Below are positions 6,739 to 9,192 of a stretch of 9,192 bases of DNA, one piece after another. The stretch lies in assembly GCA_002408485.1 (NCBI GenBank), contig DHSP01000017.1, positions 7,496 to 16,687 of the forward strand. The letters are read 5' to 3'. The DNA is from Proteiniphilum sp. UBA5283. GTDB taxonomy: Bacteria > Bacteroidota > Bacteroidia > Bacteroidales > Dysgonomonadaceae. Both the position numbers and the translations under genes were made by a program. The notes below the pieces were generated by a model. The model ran no database searches. It was given only the letters and a program-made list of their open reading frames with translations, and was not told the origin of the DNA. Within the stretch, counting starts at the first letter, position 1; each line of letters begins with the position of its first letter.

Positions 6739-8217
6739 TTAATTGTTTGATGTATTGAAAGAACGTAATTTCCGGATAGAGGCCACCCTTGTGTTGTATT
6801 CGGCAATTGCTTCAGCTTGCCGTAACTGATAATCGAGCAGTTGCCGCTGCAGCTGGATCACGTTGGTGAGATCGCTCTTTGCCGATACAAACTCCTGCAC
6901 CACCAGCTGATAGGCTGTCCGTGCCAGTTGCTCCTGCTTTTGGTATAGTGCAATCGTCCGTTCTGCGTTGTCGAGTTGTTGTTTCTGCTTGAATAGATCT
7001 GACTGAAGAATATTTAGCGTATTGTTATACTTTTCCCGGGCAGACTGCTGCATAAACCGGCTTTCCCGTTGTTGTGCCTTGTATTTATTACGGTACAGGG
7101 GGAGAGTAATGGAAACCATGGGCATGACCATATCCATTCCGCTCATGCCGTTATTCATTCCCTGATCCACCGATGTGACCGCACTTTTGCCGATTAGCAT
7201 ATATTGCAGCCCAATGCCGAACATGGGATAACTCATCTTTTTCTCCATCTCACCCTTTGCCCGGAAAGCCTGTTCCTCTTCCATCAACATGCCCAGCATG
7301 GGGTTTTGGCTCTCAATCTCACTCATGGATACCCCTTCGTCAAAAAGAAAAGGTACTTTCATAATGGAGTCGGGTAGTACTACTTCCGCATCGGCTGGGC
7401 GGTTTAGCAATGCGTTAAATTTGGCTTTTTCGACTACAATCTCTGAAAGAATACTTTCTATGCCGTTTTCGATTTCAGCCATTTCCAGTTGTATGCGGAG
7501 CACATCCGACATGCCGGGAACGGAACTGCCCATACCGCTCCACATGCCACTGGAGCTGTCCATACCGGACATTGCGGATGCGGTACCCGAAGCAGCGGCA
7601 GCTCCTCCCATCGAACCCATCCCCGCCATGCCACCGCCAGTTGGTGATGAGCTGCTGCTTTTTGTCGCCGGAGAAGGAGCAGGTACAGAATAACCTGAAG
7701 TAGAACCACTGAACGGAGAGGATACTTTGCGAAGGGCAAGCTCCTCGAGTTGTTTCAACAGCTGCAGGTTCTCCCGATTGTTATTGAGCTGTTCCACCAA
7801 TGTAGAAAGAACGTACCACTGGGTATGCACCTCCAGGTAGAGGTTGTCCCTTGTCTCCCTGAACCGTTCATACGCCATTTTGGCCATATGGGTGGCTTCG
7901 TTTTGCGCCGCCTTTTGGGTGCCGAACCAGGGGAACATCTGCATGAGAGAGAAGTCGGCAATCTGTTGTCCACCCACGATATCCATCGGTTTAAGGAAAA
8001 AGCCGATATTCAGTTCGGGATCGGGCAAGGCGCCTGCCTGCGGTACTTTTTCCAGAGATGCCTTATAGGCCAGAAAACTGGCATTTAGTCCCGGATTATT
8101 TCTGCCGGCGACTTCAAGGTAGTGGTCGAGCGAATCCTTTTCCTGTGCGGAGATGGATTCCAGACTACAACCTGTGACCAGGACAGCGATTAGAAAGAGT
8201 TTTATATTGTGCTTCAT
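6739..8217 (-). CDS. cusC: CusC-like TolC-family outer-membrane efflux protein with Met-rich insert
   Basis: The 492-residue protein is the outer-membrane channel of the tripartite pump. The signal region contains LVTGC, so Cys17 may be lipidated as in E. coli CusC, though signal peptidase I cleavage near SISAQ is also possible. Two OEP-type repeats are visible. The first has helices around LDHYLEVAGRNNPGL and RFRETRDNLYLEVHTQWYVL with beta segments DPELNIGFF and FPWFG. The second covers about 300-480 with PMFGIGLQYML, VSITLPLYRNKYKAQQ and a long coiled-coil tail. Between LEELALRKV and SDVLRIQLE, normally a short turn at the periplasmic tip, lies a Ser/Gly/Ala/Met-rich insert (about 167-237). 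A second Met cluster (GMNNGMSGMDMVMPM, 353-367) sits in the barrel/loop region. The gene starts 12 bp after cusA and precedes cusB by 15 bp. Confidence 0.92.
   Translation of the reverse strand: MKHNIKLFLIAVLVTGCSLESISAQEKDSLDHYLEVAGRNNPGLNASFLAYKASLEKVPQAGALPDPELNIGFFLKPMDIVGGQQIADFSLMQMFPWFGTQKAAQNEATHMAKMAYERFRETRDNLYLEVHTQWYVLSTLVEQLNNNRENLQLLKQLEELALRKVSSPFSGSTSGYSVPAPSPATKSSSSSPTGGGMAGMGSMGGAAAASGTASAMSGMDSSSGMWSGMGSSVPGMSDVLRIQLEMAEIENGIESILSEIVVEKAKFNALLNRPADAEVVLPDSIMKVPFLFDEGVSMSEIESQNPMLGMLMEEEQAFRAKGEMEKKMSYPMFGIGLQYMLIGKSAVTSVDQGMNNGMSGMDMVMPMVSITLPLYRNKYKAQQRESRFMQQSAREKYNNTLNILQSDLFKQKQQLDNAERTIALYQKQEQLARTAYQLVVQEFVSAKSDLTNVIQLQRQLLDYQLRQAEAIAEYNTRVASIRKLRSFNTSNN
7507..7719 (-). 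other. Low-complexity Ser/Gly/Met-rich insert in the CusC-like channel
   Basis: This segment encodes residues 167-237 of the outer-membrane protein. It starts with Ser/Pro-rich sequence (SSPFSGSTSG, PSPATKSSSSSPTGGG) and turns Met/Gly-rich (MAGMGSMGG, MSGMDSSSGMWSGMG). Met residues fall at 197, 200, 203, 216, 219, 225, 229 and 236, many in MxxM spacing, which is typical of Cu(I)/Ag(I)-binding stretches. The flanking helices are ordinary TolC-family sequence, so this is an insertion rather than a reading-frame error. Confidence 0.85.
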
Positions 8218-8229
8218 AACGTTTGTATT

Positions 8230-9192
8230 TTATTCGTTGATGTGTCCCCGTTTTCTGATGGCCCATTCTCTCCAGATGCATTGCAATACAGGGACGATGA
8301 AAATTGTCATTGTCTGAATAAGCATACCACCGAATGTGGGTATTGACATGGGTACCATGATGTCCGATCCCCTTCCCGTGGAGGTAAGGATCGGCAGCAG
8401 CGCGATGAGTGTGACGGAAGTGGTCATGGCAGCCGGACGAACCCGGCGCAACCCGGCAAACACCACTGCCTCCCTTATTTCCTCCTTTGTCTGCGGGTTG
8501 CGCTCCAGAAATGTATCGTGAATGAACGATCCCATCAGCACACCATCGCTGGTGGAAATACCGAACAGGGCAATAAAGCCGACCCACACCGCGATGCTCA
8601 GGTTGATGGGGTGTATCTGAAAGACATCGCGCAGGTTGACATCACCCAGGCTGATATCCAGAAACCAGGGTTGCCCGTAGAGCCATAGCAGGATGAAACC
8701 GCCTGCAAATGCCACAAATACGCCGGAAAAATGGATAAAGGCTGCGGTGAACGATTTAAACTGAAAATGAAGAATCAGGATAATCAGGATCAGACAGACA
8801 GGAATCAGGATGGAGAGCCGCTTTGCAGCACGTGCCTGTTGTTCGTAATTTCCGGCGAAATTATAGGAGACTCCCTTCGGAAGTTGCAGCTCACCGGTTT
8901 TTGTTTTCTCCTGCAGCACTTTCCGGGCTTCCTGCACCACATCTACTTCAGCTTTGCCGGCAACCTTGTCGAAGATCACATACCCTATCAGGAAGGTGTT
9001 TTCGCTTTGAATCATCTGTGCTCCCCGGGTGTAGGTGATATCGGCTACATCACCCAGCGGGATCTGTGCACCGGTAGCGGTCGGCACGATGATACGGGCC
9101 AGTTCGTCGGGATTTTCCCGCAATTCACGGGGGTAACGCAGCCTTACCGGGAAGCGTTCGCGTCCTTCCACCGTGGTAGTCAGCGGCATTCC
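8230..9192 (-). CDS. cusA: CusA-type heavy-metal RND efflux pump (C-terminal part)
   Basis: About 320 C-terminal codons of an inner-membrane proton-driven metal pump are present; the rest of the gene lies right of the window. The fragment opens in the periplasmic domain with TTTVEGRERFPVRLRYPREL, a block typical of CusA/CzcA proteins, then IPLGDVADITYTRGAQMI. Five membrane segments follow, counting from the first visible residue: about 125-143, 150-171, 197-220, 250-270 and 284-306. Between them lie GISTSDGVLMGSF and RRVRPAAMTTSVTLIALLPI, the conserved RND motif before TM11. STGRGSDIMVPM also matches heavy-metal RND pumps. A segment between the second and third helices (about 172-195, WFLDISLGDVNLRDVFQIHP) is longer than I recall from E. 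coli CusA. The gene heads the visible operon cusA-cusC-cusB-HMA lipoprotein. Its family assignment is firm; copper/silver over zinc/cobalt rests mainly on the neighbours. Confidence 0.93.
   Translation of the reverse strand, partial: GMPLTTTVEGRERFPVRLRYPRELRENPDELARIIVPTATGAQIPLGDVADITYTRGAQMIQSENTFLIGYVIFDKVAGKAEVDVVQEARKVLQEKTKTGELQLPKGVSYNFAGNYEQQARAAKRLSILIPVCLILIILILHFQFKSFTAAFIHFSGVFVAFAGGFILLWLYGQPWFLDISLGDVNLRDVFQIHPINLSIAVWVGFIALFGISTSDGVLMGSFIHDTFLERNPQTKEEIREAVVFAGLRRVRPAAMTTSVTLIALLPILTSTGRGSDIMVPMSIPTFGGMLIQTMTIFIVPVLQCIWREWAIRKRGHINE

Noticed and set aside
7507..7719. Frameshift or misassembly as the cause of the odd low-complexity segment in cusC
   Set aside because: The frame is open and continuous on both sides, the flanking helices are in register with TolC-family sequence, and the Met spacing is ordered.

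Overview
The window reads as chromosomal DNA of a Bacteroidota bacterium, most likely order Bacteroidales; a Dysgonomonadaceae-like host is a guess I cannot test. The signs are weak or absent Shine-Dalgarno sequences at most starts, A/T-rich leaders with a TAnnTTTG-like element, a large secreted beta-helix lipoprotein, and a Cus-type metal efflux set of the kind common in this phylum. It contains seven protein-coding genes, two of them cut by the window edges. I saw no tRNA, rRNA, CRISPR array or insertion sequence.

Left part (1-2713, + strand): a 2-oxo acid dehydrogenase operon. It has the C-terminal end of E1 alpha, E1 beta overlapping it by an ATGA junction, and, after a 113-bp gap holding a perfect 20-bp palindrome, the lipoyl-bearing E2 acyltransferase. 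Together they convert a 2-oxo acid (pyruvate or a branched-chain 2-oxo acid; the substrate cannot be settled here) to an acyl-CoA. The E3 subunit is not in the window.

Middle (2714-4596): one free-standing + strand gene for an exported, probably lipid-anchored, right-handed beta-helix protein of the pectate-lyase superfamily. It has its own short leader and no carbohydrate-utilisation neighbours in view. A convergent intergenic stretch of 169 bp follows, with a G/C hairpin that may end transcription.

Right part (9192 back to 4597, - strand): a tightly packed copper/silver efflux operon read in the order cusA (RND pump, only the C-terminal third present), cusC (outer-membrane channel), cusB (periplasmic adaptor), then a small HMA-domain lipoprotein. 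The gaps are 12, 15 and 36 bp, and the promoter lies beyond the right edge.

This operon holds the most interesting material. CusB is extended at both ends by metal-binding modules: an N-terminal heavy-metal-binding domain and a C-terminal HMA domain with a conserved CC tail. The next gene encodes almost the same HMA domain and tail as a separate lipoprotein, and the two genes share an 80-bp perfectly identical direct repeat at their 3' ends while the rest of the domain has diverged. CusC carries a roughly 70-residue Ser/Gly/Met-rich insert at the predicted periplasmic tip, the place where such channels meet adaptor and pump. The inferred picture is a pump in which Met, His and Cys sites have been added at several points along the export route.
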